Assembly: GCA_038240015.1 (NCBI GenBank) | Contig: JBBSEF010000007.1 | Span: 1 to 64,000 of the forward strand | Reading direction: 5' to 3' | DNA length: 64,000 nucleotides | From: CAHJXF01 sp038240015 | GTDB taxonomy: Bacteria > Pseudomonadota > Gammaproteobacteria > Burkholderiales > Burkholderiaceae_D | Shown: piece after piece, positions 8,238 through 17,633 of the stretch | Layout: each line of letters begins with the position of its first letter | Numbering within the stretch: the stretch's first letter is position 1 | Translations under genes and position numbers: made by a program | Notes under the pieces: model-generated | The model's database searches: none | Told to the model about the DNA's origin: nothing | The model's input: only the letters and a program-made list of their open reading frames with translations

Positions 8238-8295
8238 TGGCGGCCATCGGTCACGCAAGTTAAACGCGAATAGAAAAGAATCAGGAGAAAGCGCG

Positions 8296-8829
8296 ATGTC
8301 TCGTGTCGCAAAAAATCCCATCGTCGTGCCCAAGGGCGCGGTGATCGACATCTCGGCCGATGCCATCGGTGTCAAGGGACCGCTCGGCACGTTGACGCAG
8401 CGTGCGCATCCGCTCGTCAAGGTCGTCGAGAACGACGGTCAGGTCACGTTCGAAGCGCTGGGCGATAGCCGCGAAGCCAATGCGATGTCGGGCACGATGC
8501 GCGCGCTGGTTGCGAACATGGTCAACGGCGTGACCAAGGGCTTCGAGAAGAAGCTGGCGCTGGTCGGTGTGGGTTATCGCGCGCAGGCGCAGGGCGACAA
8601 GCTCAATCTTTCGCTCGGTTTTTCGCATCCGATCGTGCATCAGATGCCCGCGGGCGTGAAGTGCGAAACACCGACGCAGACCGAGATCGTCATCAAGGGC
8701 GCGAGTCGTCAGCAGGTCGGTCAGGTGGCCGCCGAAGTGCGCGCCTATCGCAGCCCGGAGCCTTACAAGGGCAAGGGCGTGCGCTATCTCGGCGAGAAAG
8801 TAATCATCAAGGAAACGAAGAAGAAGTAA
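8296..8829 (+). CDS. rplF: 50S ribosomal protein L6
   Basis: The 177-residue product begins MSRVAKNPIVVPKGAVIDIS and ends with the conserved RSPEPYKGKGVRYLGEKVII before KETKKK. L6 lies near the factor-binding stalk base of the large subunit. AGGAG at 8282-8286 precedes the ATG. It lies between rpsH and rplR in canonical spc order. Confidence 0.99.
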   Translation: MSRVAKNPIVVPKGAVIDISADAIGVKGPLGTLTQRAHPLVKVVENDGQVTFEALGDSREANAMSGTMRALVANMVNGVTKGFEKKLALVGVGYRAQAQGDKLNLSLGFSHPIVHQMPAGVKCETPTQTEIVIKGASRQQVGQVAAEVRAYRSPEPYKGKGVRYLGEKVIIKETKKK

Positions 8830-8894
8830 CGAAGAAGAAACAAGAGCGGTCGTCGACACGATCGAACACGGATCAGCACAGAAAGACAGTGGCC

Positions 8895-9272
8895 ATGGAC
8901 AAGAAAGCATCGCGGATGCGGCGGGCGCGGCAGACCCGCCTCAAGATCGCCGAACTGGGGATCACGCGCCTCGCCGTGCATCGGACCAACCTGCACATTT
9001 ACGCCAGCATCATTTCGGGTGACGGCACGAAGGTGATTGCCACCGCATCGACGGTCGAGGCCGAGGTGCGCAAGGAACTCGCCGACAAGTCGGGCAAGGG
9101 CGCGGGCAACGGTGGAAACGCGAGCGCGGCCGCCGCGGTGGGCAAACGTGTTGCAGAGAAGGCCAAGGCGGCCGGCGTCGAAACGGTGGCGTTCGATCGC
9201 GCGGGCTTTCGCTATCACGGCCGCGTCAAGGCTCTCGCCGACGCGGCGCGCGAAGCGGGCCTCAAGTTCTGA
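8895..9272 (+). CDS. rplR: 50S ribosomal protein L18
   Basis: The preferred start is ATG 8895 (MDKKASRMRRARQTRLKIAE), giving 125 residues; an in-frame GTG at 8889 adds two. The C-terminal FDRAGFRYHGRVKALADAAR is the 5S rRNA-binding L18 signature. A Gly/Asn/Ala-rich stretch (KGAGNGGNASAAAAVG) in the middle is slightly longer than in relatives (117-121 aa). Confidence 0.97.
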   Translation: MDKKASRMRRARQTRLKIAELGITRLAVHRTNLHIYASIISGDGTKVIATASTVEAEVRKELADKSGKGAGNGGNASAAAAVGKRVAEKAKAAGVETVAFDRAGFRYHGRVKALADAAREAGLKF

Positions 9273-9306
9273 GTCCACACCCGCATAAAGAATTAAAGGA
9301 AACGAC

Positions 9307-9828
9307 ATGGCACGAATTCAGGCAAAGACTCCGATCGGCGAAGAACGCGACGACGGCATGCGCGAGAAGATGATCGCGGTCAATCGCGTGACCAAGGTCG
9401 TCAAGGGCGGACGCATTCTCGGCTTCGCGGCGCTGACGGTGGTCGGCGACGGCGACGGGCGCATCGGCATGGGCAAGGGCAAGGCGCGTGAAGTGCCGGT
9501 CGCCGTGCAGAAGGCGATGGAAGAAGCGCGCCGCAAGATGTTCAAGGTGCAGTTGAAAGGCAATACGTTGCAGCACACGGTGGTTGGCAAGCACGGCGCC
9601 TCGACGGTGTTGATGACACCCGCGAAAGACGGAACCGGCGTGATCGCGGGCGGCCCGATGCGAGCGATCTTCGAAGCGATCGGCGTGACCAACGTCGTTG
9701 CCAAGAGCCTCGGCTCGACCAACCCCTACAACCTCGTTCGCGCCACGTTGAACGGCCTGCAGACCATGACGACACCGGCCGAGATCGCGGCCAAGCGCGG
9801 CAAATCGGTCGAAGAGATCACGGCTTGA
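9307..9828 (+). CDS. rpsE: 30S ribosomal protein S5
   Basis: The 173-residue product has the S5 double-stranded RNA-binding N-terminal domain (REKMIAVNRVTKVVKGGRIL, GFAALTVVGDGDGRIGMGKG) and a C-terminal domain ending in ALNGL-like sequence. S5 helps form the mRNA entry and decoding fidelity region. AAAGGAAACGAC precedes the ATG. rpmD follows within 18 bp of the stop. Confidence 0.99.
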   Translation: MARIQAKTPIGEERDDGMREKMIAVNRVTKVVKGGRILGFAALTVVGDGDGRIGMGKGKAREVPVAVQKAMEEARRKMFKVQLKGNTLQHTVVGKHGASTVLMTPAKDGTGVIAGGPMRAIFEAIGVTNVVAKSLGSTNPYNLVRATLNGLQTMTTPAEIAAKRGKSVEEITA

Positions 9829-9845
9829 CGCTGAGGAACATGAAC

Positions 9846-10070
9846 ATGGCAACCGAACAAAAGAAGCAAGCGAAGGCCAAGCAGGACAAGACCGCGGCGA
9901 AGACGGTGCGGGTGACACTCGTTAAGAGCATCAACGGCACGCGCGAATCGCATCGTGCGACGGTGCGCGGGCTCGGTCTGCGCCGGATGAACAGCACCAG
10001 CACGCTCGAAGACACGCCTGCGGTGCGCGGCATGATCAACAAGGTTTCGTATCTCGTGAAGGTGGCTTGA
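9846..10070 (+). CDS. rpmD: 50S ribosomal protein L30
   Basis: From about residue 20 the product is a standard L30 (TVRVTLVKSINGTRESHRAT, then MINKVSYLVKV). ATG 9846 lies 9 bases after GAGG (9833-9836) and is preferred over ATG 9840 and an earlier TTG-type start. At 74 aa it is longer than the usual 58-60 because of a Lys/Ala/Gln-rich N-terminus (MATEQKKQAKAKQDKTAAK). Confidence 0.95.
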   Translation: MATEQKKQAKAKQDKTAAKTVRVTLVKSINGTRESHRATVRGLGLRRMNSTSTLEDTPAVRGMINKVSYLVKVA

Positions 10071-10126
10071 CGCGCGTCGATTGCGACCGACAAGCCTTGA
10101 AGAGATCCAATACGCGAAAGCTGCAC

Positions 10127-10633
10127 ATGAAACTGAACACCATCAAGCCCGCAGAGGGCTCCAAGCACGCCAAGCGCCGCGTCGGTCGTGGCATCGGGTC
10201 GGGCCTGGGCAAGACGGCCGGCCGCGGACACAAGGGCCAGAAGTCACGTGCGGGCGGCTTTCATAAAGTCGGCTTCGAAGGCGGACAGATGCCGCTGCAG
10301 CGTCGCTTGCCCAAGCGCGGGTTCAGGTCGACGACTGCGCGCTTCGTGGCTGAGGTACGCCTGTCGGATCTCGAGAAGTTGCCGGTCGAGCAGATCGATC
10401 TGCTCGCGTTGAAGCAGGCTGGACTCGTCACCGATCTCCAGCGCTCGGCAAAGGTCATCTTGTCCGGTGAGCTGACGCGCAAGGTCGCGTTGAGCGGCGT
10501 TGCGGCGACCAAGGGTGCGAAGGCGGCGATCGAAGCGGCAGGCGGCAGCGTCGCCGACATCGTGATCGTGCCGGTCGAGCGGAAGCTGAAGTCGAAAGAA
10601 GCGCGTGCTGCTGCGGCGACTGCGGCTGCGTAA
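10127..10633 (+). CDS. rplO: 50S ribosomal protein L15
   Basis: The ATG at 10127 gives 168 residues beginning MKLNTIKPAEGSKHAKRRVG, then the glycine-rich GIGSGLGKTAGRGHKGQKSR segment typical of L15, a late assembly protein. The family usually has about 144 residues; here the end carries an Ala/Lys-rich tail (KLKSKEARAAAATAAA). An upstream in-frame start would add a non-conserved 20 residues. Confidence 0.97.
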   Translation: MKLNTIKPAEGSKHAKRRVGRGIGSGLGKTAGRGHKGQKSRAGGFHKVGFEGGQMPLQRRLPKRGFRSTTARFVAEVRLSDLEKLPVEQIDLLALKQAGLVTDLQRSAKVILSGELTRKVALSGVAATKGAKAAIEAAGGSVADIVIVPVERKLKSKEARAAAATAAA

Positions 10634-10682
10634 GCCTCGCGCGCAACCCACGCACACGCAACTGAATCAAGGATAGAAGCCC

Positions 10683-12017
<1,335 letters not shown>

Positions 12018-12046
12018 GCGAGCAGGCTCCATATCACAAGGAATAC

Positions 12047-12265
12047 ATGTCGAAGGACGATGTCATCCAGATGCAGGGCGAGATTCTCGAGAATCTACCC
12101 AACGCGACGTTTCGCGTGAAGCTGGAGAACGGTCACGTGGTGCTGGGACACATTTCAGGAAAGATGCGGTTGCATTACATCCGCATCCTGCCCGGCGACA
12201 AGGTCACGGTCGAAGTCTCGCCGTACGATTTGTCGAGAGCCCGCATCACGTTCCGCGCGAAGTAG
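12047..12265 (+). CDS. infA: Translation initiation factor IF-1
   Basis: The 72-residue product is exactly IF-1 length: MSKDDVIQMQGEILENLPNA, then GHISGKMRLHYIRILPGDKV and a final ITFRAK. IF-1 occupies the A site during initiation. CAAGGAAT precedes the ATG. The gene lies between secY and rpmJ. Many Burkholderiales carry another infA elsewhere, which cannot be checked here. Confidence 0.97.
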   Translation: MSKDDVIQMQGEILENLPNATFRVKLENGHVVLGHISGKMRLHYIRILPGDKVTVEVSPYDLSRARITFRAK

Positions 12266-12320
12266 ATAGAAGACGAAACAAGGCGGGATCAAAGCAGCAA
12301 CAACGGAAGTCGAGGATCAC

Positions 12321-12434
12321 ATGAAAGTACTCGCATCGGTCAAGCGGCTGTGCCGCAACTGCAAGATCATCAAGCGCAACGGCGTGGTGCGCGTGATCTG
12401 CGTCGACCCGCGCCACAAGCAGCGTCAAGGCTGA
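12321..12434 (+). CDS. rpmJ: 50S ribosomal protein L36
   Basis: A 37-codon gene starting MKVLASVKRLCRNCKIIKRN and ending VDPRHKQRQG. Cys11, Cys14, Cys27 and His32 form the zinc-ribbon ligand set of the zinc-binding form of L36. The position between infA and rpsM is canonical for the spc/alpha junction. It is short and easy to overlook. Confidence 0.97.
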   Translation: MKVLASVKRLCRNCKIIKRNGVVRVICVDPRHKQRQG

Positions 12435-12477
12435 ATCCAGCACGCGCAGCAGTCATCAAAGATAGATAGGAACGAGC

Positions 12478-12843
12478 ATGGCCCGTATCGCCGGCATCAA
12501 CATCCCGAATCACCAGCACACCGACATTGGCTTGACCGCGATCTTCGGAGTCGGTCGTCCCCGCGCCCGCTTCATCTGCGAAGCCGCCAAGGTGCCCCCG
12601 ACCAAGAAGGTCAAGGACCTCGACGACGCCGAGATGGAACGCCTGCGCGACCAGGTCGGCAAGTTCATGGTCGAAGGCGATCTGCGTCGCGACGTGTCGA
12701 TGAACATCAAGCGGTTGATGGACCTGGGCTGCTATCGCGGCCTGCGGCATCGCCGCGGCCTGCCGGTTCGCGGTCAGCGCACGCGCACCAATGCACGCAC
12801 GCGCAAGGGTCCGAAGAAGGCCGCCGCCTCGTTGAAGAAATAA
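12478..12843 (+). CDS. rpsM: 30S ribosomal protein S13
   Basis: The 121-residue product begins MARIAGINIPNHQHTDIGLT and ends with the basic GLPVRGQRTRTNARTRKGPK tail that contacts tRNA and forms intersubunit bridges. Family length is normal. It opens the alpha-operon order rpsM-rpsK-rpsD-rpoA-rplQ. A GATAGGAACGAGC ribosome binding site precedes the ATG. Confidence 0.99.
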   Translation: MARIAGINIPNHQHTDIGLTAIFGVGRPRARFICEAAKVPPTKKVKDLDDAEMERLRDQVGKFMVEGDLRRDVSMNIKRLMDLGCYRGLRHRRGLPVRGQRTRTNARTRKGPKKAAASLKK

Positions 12844-12897
12844 TGGGTTGAAGTCGACAGCATGCGACTTCACTGAAAAGATCGATAAGGAAACAGA

Positions 12898-13302
12898 ATG
12901 GCAAAAGCACCCAACGCCTCGGCATCGCAGCGAGTCCGCAAGAAAGTTCGCAAGAACGTCTCGGACGGCATCGCGCATATCCACGCGTCATTCAACAACA
13001 CCATCATCACGATCACCGATCGTCAGGGCAACGTGTTGTCGTGGGCGTCGTCGGGTGGTGCGGGCTTCAAGGGGTCGCGCAAGTCGACACCGTTCGCAGC
13101 GCAGGTCGCGTCCGAAACCGCAGGCCGCGCCGCTCAGGAACAAGGCATCAAGAACGTCGAGGTGCAGATCAAGGGCCCGGGCCCGGGTCGCGAATCTTCG
13201 GTGCGTGCGTTGAATGCGCTGGGCATCAAGATCGTCAGCATCACCGACGTGACGCCGGTGCCGCACAACGGGTGCAGGCCACCGAAACGCAGAAGGATGT
13301 AA
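12898..13302 (+). CDS. rpsK: 30S ribosomal protein S11
   Basis: The 134-residue product contains HIHASFNNTIITITDRQGNV, KGSRKSTPFAAQVASETAGR and the C-terminal TDVTPVPHNGCRPPKRRRM, all S11 signatures. S11 forms part of the platform near the E-site mRNA. TAAGGAAACAGA precedes the ATG. Confidence 0.99.
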   Translation: MAKAPNASASQRVRKKVRKNVSDGIAHIHASFNNTIITITDRQGNVLSWASSGGAGFKGSRKSTPFAAQVASETAGRAAQEQGIKNVEVQIKGPGPGRESSVRALNALGIKIVSITDVTPVPHNGCRPPKRRRM

Positions 13303-13308
13303 ACCCCC

Positions 13309-13329
13309 GGACGAGCATCGCACTCGTCC
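13309..13329 (+). promoter_or_regulatory. Hairpin in rpsK-rpsD gap
   Basis: Arms GGACGAG (13309-13315) and CTCGTCC (13323-13329) around a 7-nt loop, directly after the rpsK stop. No uninterrupted T run follows, so it is unlikely to be a simple intrinsic terminator. S4 autoregulates the alpha operon in E. coli through an RNA pseudoknot, but that lies before rpsM; the role here is unknown. Confidence 0.45.
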
Positions 13330-13403
13330 TCTTGCCTGGCGCCCTTCGGGTACAAAGAACAGGCTAACCGTCTCTCATCGGGACGTATCGAAAGGAAGAC
13401 CAA

Positions 13404-14027
13404 GTGGCACGTTATATCGGACCCAAATGCAAGCTCTCGCGTCGCGAGGGAACCGACCTGTTCCTTAAGAGCGCGCGCCGCTCGCTCGAGTCGAAGTGCA
13501 AGCTCGACAGCAAGCCGGGCCAGCATGGCCGCACGTCGGGCATGCGTACCTCGGACTTCGGCAAACAGTTGCGCGAGAAGCAGAAGGTCAAGCGCATGTA
13601 CGGTGTACTCGAGCGTCAGTTCCGCCGTTACTTCGCCGAAGCCGACCGTCGCAAAGGCAACACCGGCGAGAACCTGCTCGGCCTGCTCGAGTCGCGCCTC
13701 GACAATGTCGTCTATCGCATGGGCTTCGGCTCGACTCGCGCCGAAGCGCGCCAGTTGGTCAGCCACAAGTCGATCGCATTGAATGGCACCACCGCGAACA
13801 TCGCGTCGATGCAAGTCAAGCCCGGCGACGTGGTCACGGTTCGTGACAAGGCGAAAAAGCAGACCCGAATCCTTGAAGCGCTGTCGCTTTCAGAACAGGG
13901 AAACGTCCCCAGTTGGGTCTCGGTCGATTCGACCAAGATGGAAGGCACGTTCAAGCAAATGCCCGAGCGCAGCGAAATCGCGGCCGACATCAATGAGTCG
14001 TTGATCGTCGAGTTGTATTCACGATAA
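13404..14027 (+). CDS. rpsD: 30S ribosomal protein S4
   Basis: The GTG start after AAAGGAAG gives 207 residues: ARYIGPKCKLSRREGTDLFL, KPGQHGRTSGMRTSDFGKQL, and the S4 RNA-binding domain with ESRLDNVVYRMGFGSTRAEA. S4 initiates 16S rRNA assembly. Its place before rpoA matches the alpha operon. Confidence 0.99.
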   Translation: MARYIGPKCKLSRREGTDLFLKSARRSLESKCKLDSKPGQHGRTSGMRTSDFGKQLREKQKVKRMYGVLERQFRRYFAEADRRKGNTGENLLGLLESRLDNVVYRMGFGSTRAEARQLVSHKSIALNGTTANIASMQVKPGDVVTVRDKAKKQTRILEALSLSEQGNVPSWVSVDSTKMEGTFKQMPERSEIAADINESLIVELYSR

Positions 14028-14041
14028 AGAGCACTCTTTCC

Positions 14042-14066
14042 CGAGACCGAACAGCGTTCGGTCTCG
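14042..14066 (+). promoter_or_regulatory. Perfect 11-bp hairpin between rpsD and rpoA
   Basis: CGAGACCGAAC (14042-14052) is followed by a 3-nt loop AGC and its exact complement GTTCGGTCTCG (14056-14066). No T run follows, so it may act in RNA processing, transcript stability or differential expression rather than termination. It begins 14 bases after the rpsD stop. Confidence 0.6.
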
Positions 14067-14167
14067 TACACCGGCCTGTTGAAAGCCGCGCTGCGGTCCG
14101 GATTCATCATGGCATCACGAGCAGTCTTATCGGCTTAACGCGCCGAGGACATTGCAAAGGAATAAAT

Positions 14168-15151
14168 ATGGCAAGCAACGCATTTTTGAAGCCCCGTCAG
14201 ATCGAGGTCGAGGCCGCCGGTCCGAACGCTGCGAAAGTCACGATGGAACCCTTCGAGCGCGGCTACGGCCACACGCTCGGCAACGCGCTGCGACGCATCC
14301 TGCTGTCGTCGATGAACGGCTATGCGCCGACCGAAGTGTCGATCTCGGGTGTCGTGCATGAGTACTCGACGCTCGACGGCGTGCAGGAAGACGTCGTCGA
14401 CATTCTGCTGAACCTGAAGGGCGTGGTCTTCAAGCTGCACAACCGTGACGACGTCGTGGTGACACTGAGGAAAGAGGGCGAAGGTCCGGTCACGGCCGCC
14501 GACCTCGAGCTGTCGCACGAAGTCGAGGTGATCAATCCCGAGCACGTCATCGCCAATCTTTCGCAAGGCGGCAAGCTCGACATGCAGATCAAGATCGAGA
14601 AGGGCCGCGGCTACATGCCTGGCAACCTGCGCGCGTTCGCTGAAGATCACAGCAAGACCATTGGCCGCATCGTGCTCGATGCGTCGTACAGCCCGGTGCG
14701 GCGTGTCAGCTACACGGTCGAGTCGGCGCGCGTCGAACAACGCACCGACCTCGACAAGTTGGTGATGAGCATCGAGACCAACGGCGTCATCTCGCCCGAA
14801 GAAGCGATCCGCCAATCGGCGCGCATCCTGGTCGATCAGTTGAGCGTGTTCGCATCGCTCGAAGGCACCGAGTCGTCTGCAGAAGCGCCGTCGCGCACGC
14901 CGCAGGTCGATCCGATCCTGTTGCGTCCGGTGGACGATCTCGAACTCACGGTGCGTTCCGCCAATTGCCTCAAGGCCGAGAACATCTATTACATCGGCGA
15001 CTTGATCCAGCGCACCGAGAACGAATTGCTGAAGACGCCGAACCTGGGCCGCAAGTCACTCAACGAGATCAAGGAAGTGCTGGCCTCGCGCGGGCTCACG
15101 CTCGGCATGAAGATAGAGAACTGGCCGCCTGTCGGACTCGAGAAGGCATAA
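14168..15151 (+). CDS. rpoA: DNA-directed RNA polymerase subunit alpha
   Basis: The 327-residue product has the N-terminal assembly domain (KVTMEPFERGYGHTLGNALR, RRILLSSMNGYAPTEV), a linker near residues 235-250 and the C-terminal domain that binds UP elements and activators (LRPVDDLELTVRSANCLKAE, NLGRKSLNEIKEVLASRGLT). AAAGGAATA precedes the ATG. Length and order match the alpha operon of other betaproteobacteria. Confidence 0.99.
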   Translation: MASNAFLKPRQIEVEAAGPNAAKVTMEPFERGYGHTLGNALRRILLSSMNGYAPTEVSISGVVHEYSTLDGVQEDVVDILLNLKGVVFKLHNRDDVVVTLRKEGEGPVTAADLELSHEVEVINPEHVIANLSQGGKLDMQIKIEKGRGYMPGNLRAFAEDHSKTIGRIVLDASYSPVRRVSYTVESARVEQRTDLDKLVMSIETNGVISPEEAIRQSARILVDQLSVFASLEGTESSAEAPSRTPQVDPILLRPVDDLELTVRSANCLKAENIYYIGDLIQRTENELLKTPNLGRKSLNEIKEVLASRGLTLGMKIENWPPVGLEKA

Positions 15152-15163
15152 AGAAATGGATGT

Positions 15164-15193
15164 CGTCGGTTTCGTCGTAAGACGAAACCGACG
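15164..15193 (+). promoter_or_regulatory. Perfect 13-bp hairpin with GTAA loop between rpoA and rplQ
   Basis: CGTCGGTTTCGTC (15164-15176), loop GTAA, then GACGAAACCGACG (15181-15193). In RNA the loop is a GNRA-class tetraloop (GUAA), so the structure should be very stable. No T run follows. It begins 12 bases after the rpoA stop and could adjust RpoA against L17 expression or protect a processed 3' end. Confidence 0.65.
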
Positions 15194-15288
15194 GTCAGTA
15201 CTTGGGCCGTGGCCCAACTAACCGAACCGCGCCGGCTCCAGTGGCGATCGAAGAAGTCGGTCTCATAGATTCTTGAAAGGAAGTCGCC

Positions 15289-15678
15289 ATGCGTCACCGT
15301 CACGGATTGCGGAAACTCAACCGCACCTCGAGCCACCGATTGGCCATGTTTCGCAACATGACCAACTCGCTGCTCAAGTACGAAGTCATCAAGACCACGC
15401 TGCCGAAGGCAAAGGAATTGCGTCGCGTCGTCGAGCCCATCCTTACGCTGGGTAAGGACCCGACGCTTGCCAACAAGCGCCTCGCGTTCAATCGCCTGCG
15501 CGACCGCGAGATGGTCGTCAAGCTATTCGAAGAACTCGGTCCACGCTACAAGACGCGCAACGGCGGCTATCTACGCATCCTCAAGTTCGGCTTTCGGGTC
15601 GGCGACAACGCGCCGATGGCGTATGTCGAATTGATGGATAGACCCGAGCCGACGGAAGTGCCCGAAGCGGCTTCGTGA
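15289..15678 (+). CDS. rplQ: 50S ribosomal protein L17
   Basis: The 129-residue product begins MRHRHGLRKLNRTSSHRLAM and continues TNSLLKYEVIKTTLPKAKEL, the conserved L17 core, with RNGGYLRILKFGFRVGDNAP before the end. L17 sits near the tunnel exit. AAAGGAAGTCGCC precedes the ATG. It closes the ribosomal cluster. Confidence 0.98.
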   Translation: MRHRHGLRKLNRTSSHRLAMFRNMTNSLLKYEVIKTTLPKAKELRRVVEPILTLGKDPTLANKRLAFNRLRDREMVVKLFEELGPRYKTRNGGYLRILKFGFRVGDNAPMAYVELMDRPEPTEVPEAAS

Positions 15679-15742
15679 TGTTCCGCGTGGCATAGAGAGA
15701 GCCGCGCTGTCGGCTCGCTACGCGCAGGGCACGAGACCGACG

Positions 15743-16717
15743 ATGGAGGCCACGCCATCTCCCGATGATGGTGTCGTCATTGCCGGAGCGATCCCCGCGG
15801 CGCTTCCCGCAGTGATCGAAATTCGCGGACTGCGCAAGTCGTTCAATGGCAACGACGTCGTCAAGGATCTCGACCTGACGATCGCGCGGGGAGAATGCTT
15901 CGCACTGCTCGGCCCGAACGGCGCAGGCAAGACCACCACGCTGCGTCTTTGCCTGGGTCTCACTGCGCCCGATGCCGGCACGATCACGCTGGGCGGGCTG
16001 CCGGTTCCGCTCAAGGGCCGCGAGGCGCGCATCCGTGTCGGCGTGGTGCCGCAGATGGACAATCTGGATCCGGATTTCACTGCCGCAGAAAACCTGCTCG
16101 TGTACGGGCGCTACTTCGGCCTGTGCGACGCGACCATCAACGCGCGCATTCCATCGCTGCTCGAGTTCGCGAGCCTTGCCGGAAAGCGCAATGCGCGCAT
16201 CGGCGAATTATCCGGCGGCATGAAACGGCGCCTCACGTTGGCGCGCTCGCTGGTCAACGACCCCGATGTGATTTTCATGGACGAGCCCACCACCGGGCTC
16301 GATCCGCAAGCGCGGCACTTGATCTGGGATCGTTTGAAGATGCTGCGCGCCGACGGAAAGACCATCGTGCTGACGACGCACTTCATGGACGAGGCCGAGC
16401 GTCTCGCCGATCGCCTCGCCGTGATAGACGAGGGCAGCAAGATTGCCGAAGGCACACCGCGCGAACTGATTGCGGCCCACATCGAGGCCAGCGTGATCGA
16501 GGTCCATGGCGACGGAATCAAGGCTTGGGCCGAAGCCAGCGGACGCGAGTTGTCGGGACGGCTCGAAGTGAGCGGCGAGACGGCCTTCTGCTACACCGAC
16601 TCGCCGCAAACGCTGCTCGACCATCTCGCGCATCAAACGCATCTGCGTTACCTGCATCGCCCCGCGAATCTCGAGGATGTGTTCCTGAAGTTGACGGGTC
16701 GCGAGATGCGCGATTGA
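15743..16717 (+). CDS. ABC transporter ATP-binding protein, NodI/DrrA-like
   Basis: The 324-residue product has a Walker A (GPNGAGKTTT), a signature motif (LSGGMKRRL) and a Walker B (VIFMDEPTTGLDPQARH), followed by the H-loop TTHFMDEAERLADRLAVID. The C-terminal extension of about 90 residues is typical of ABC-2 exporters of the NodI/DrrA/CcmA group. It should energise the membrane protein encoded 51 bp downstream. The substrate is not predictable. Most betaproteobacterial NodI-like pairs are not nodulation genes, so no gene name is given. No strong ribosome binding site is seen before ATG 15743. Confidence 0.88.
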   Translation: MEATPSPDDGVVIAGAIPAALPAVIEIRGLRKSFNGNDVVKDLDLTIARGECFALLGPNGAGKTTTLRLCLGLTAPDAGTITLGGLPVPLKGREARIRVGVVPQMDNLDPDFTAAENLLVYGRYFGLCDATINARIPSLLEFASLAGKRNARIGELSGGMKRRLTLARSLVNDPDVIFMDEPTTGLDPQARHLIWDRLKMLRADGKTIVLTTHFMDEAERLADRLAVIDEGSKIAEGTPRELIAAHIEASVIEVHGDGIKAWAEASGRELSGRLEVSGETAFCYTDSPQTLLDHLAHQTHLRYLHRPANLEDVFLKLTGREMRD

Positions 16718-16768
16718 TGGCGCTGCCATGACCGCAGCTCATTTGCAAATCATCAATACAATGACCCG

Positions 16769-17587
16769 ATGAATGCCGCGATGACTGCTGCCGTTTCCCA
16801 CCTTTCCGTCAGCACCAACGCTTTCCCCGACCTCAGCCTGCGGTGGGTGCCGATCTGGCGACGCAACTATCTGGTCTGGAAGCGCATGTTCGCGCAGAGC
16901 GTGTTCGGCAATATCGCCGAACCTCTGATCACTCTGTTCGCCTTCGGCTATGGACTCGGCAGCCTGCTGGCACCGATCGAAGGCGTGCGCTACATCGTGT
17001 TTCTCGCGTCGGGTTCTATCTGCATGAACGCGTTCAACGCCGCCACGTTCGAATCGCTCTACTCCGCGTTCACGCGCATGCATGTGCAGAAAAGTTGGGA
17101 GGCGATGATGAATGCGCCGCTGTCGCTCGACGATGTACTCGCGGCCGAGCTGATCTGGGCTGCGACCAAGAGCGTCTTCACCGGAGTCGCGATCCTGCTC
17201 GTGATCTTCGCGCTCGAGCTGTCGCGCGAGTGGTCGATGCTGCTGGTCTTACCGTTGCTGTTCGTGATCGGGCTGACCGCGGCCGCACTCGGACTCGTCG
17301 TCAATGCGTTCGCAAAGAACTACGATTTCTTCACCTACTACTTCACGATCGTCGTCACGCCGATGTGGTTTCTGTCGGGCGTGTTCTTTCCGTTCACGCA
17401 ACTGCCGCCGTGGGTTCAGGCTTTCGCGCAGTGGCTGCCGTTGTCGGCTGCGGTAGACCTGGTGCGTCCGCTGATCCTCGGGCGCGTTCCGGACCAGCCG
17501 CTTTTCGATCTTGCGATCCTGCTCGCGTATTGCGTGGGAGGCTTCTGGCTCGCGGTCGTCTTGACGCGACGGCGCTTGCTGAGTTGA
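16769..17587 (+). CDS. ABC-2 type transporter permease, NodJ-like
   Basis: The 272-residue product has six predicted membrane segments, beginning after WVPIWRRNYLVWKRMFAQSV and including GNIAEPLITLFAFGYGLGSL and FTYYFTIVVTPMWFLSGVFF, characteristic of the NodJ/ABC-2 permease family. With the preceding ATPase it forms an exporter; two copies of each protein would make the complex. A second in-frame ATG at 16781 is possible. Substrate unknown. Confidence 0.86.
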   Translation: MNAAMTAAVSHLSVSTNAFPDLSLRWVPIWRRNYLVWKRMFAQSVFGNIAEPLITLFAFGYGLGSLLAPIEGVRYIVFLASGSICMNAFNAATFESLYSAFTRMHVQKSWEAMMNAPLSLDDVLAAELIWAATKSVFTGVAILLVIFALELSREWSMLLVLPLLFVIGLTAAALGLVVNAFAKNYDFFTYYFTIVVTPMWFLSGVFFPFTQLPPWVQAFAQWLPLSAAVDLVRPLILGRVPDQPLFDLAILLAYCVGGFWLAVVLTRRRLLS

Positions 17588-17633
17588 TTGAACGCCGTCT
17601 CACGTAATGAAGCGCCGCGAGCCGCGACCAATC

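Noticed and set aside
15743..17587. ABC pair as genuine nodulation genes nodI and nodJ
   Set aside because: No other nod genes or nod boxes are present; NodIJ-like exporters are common in non-nodulating betaproteobacteria, so only a generic name is justified.
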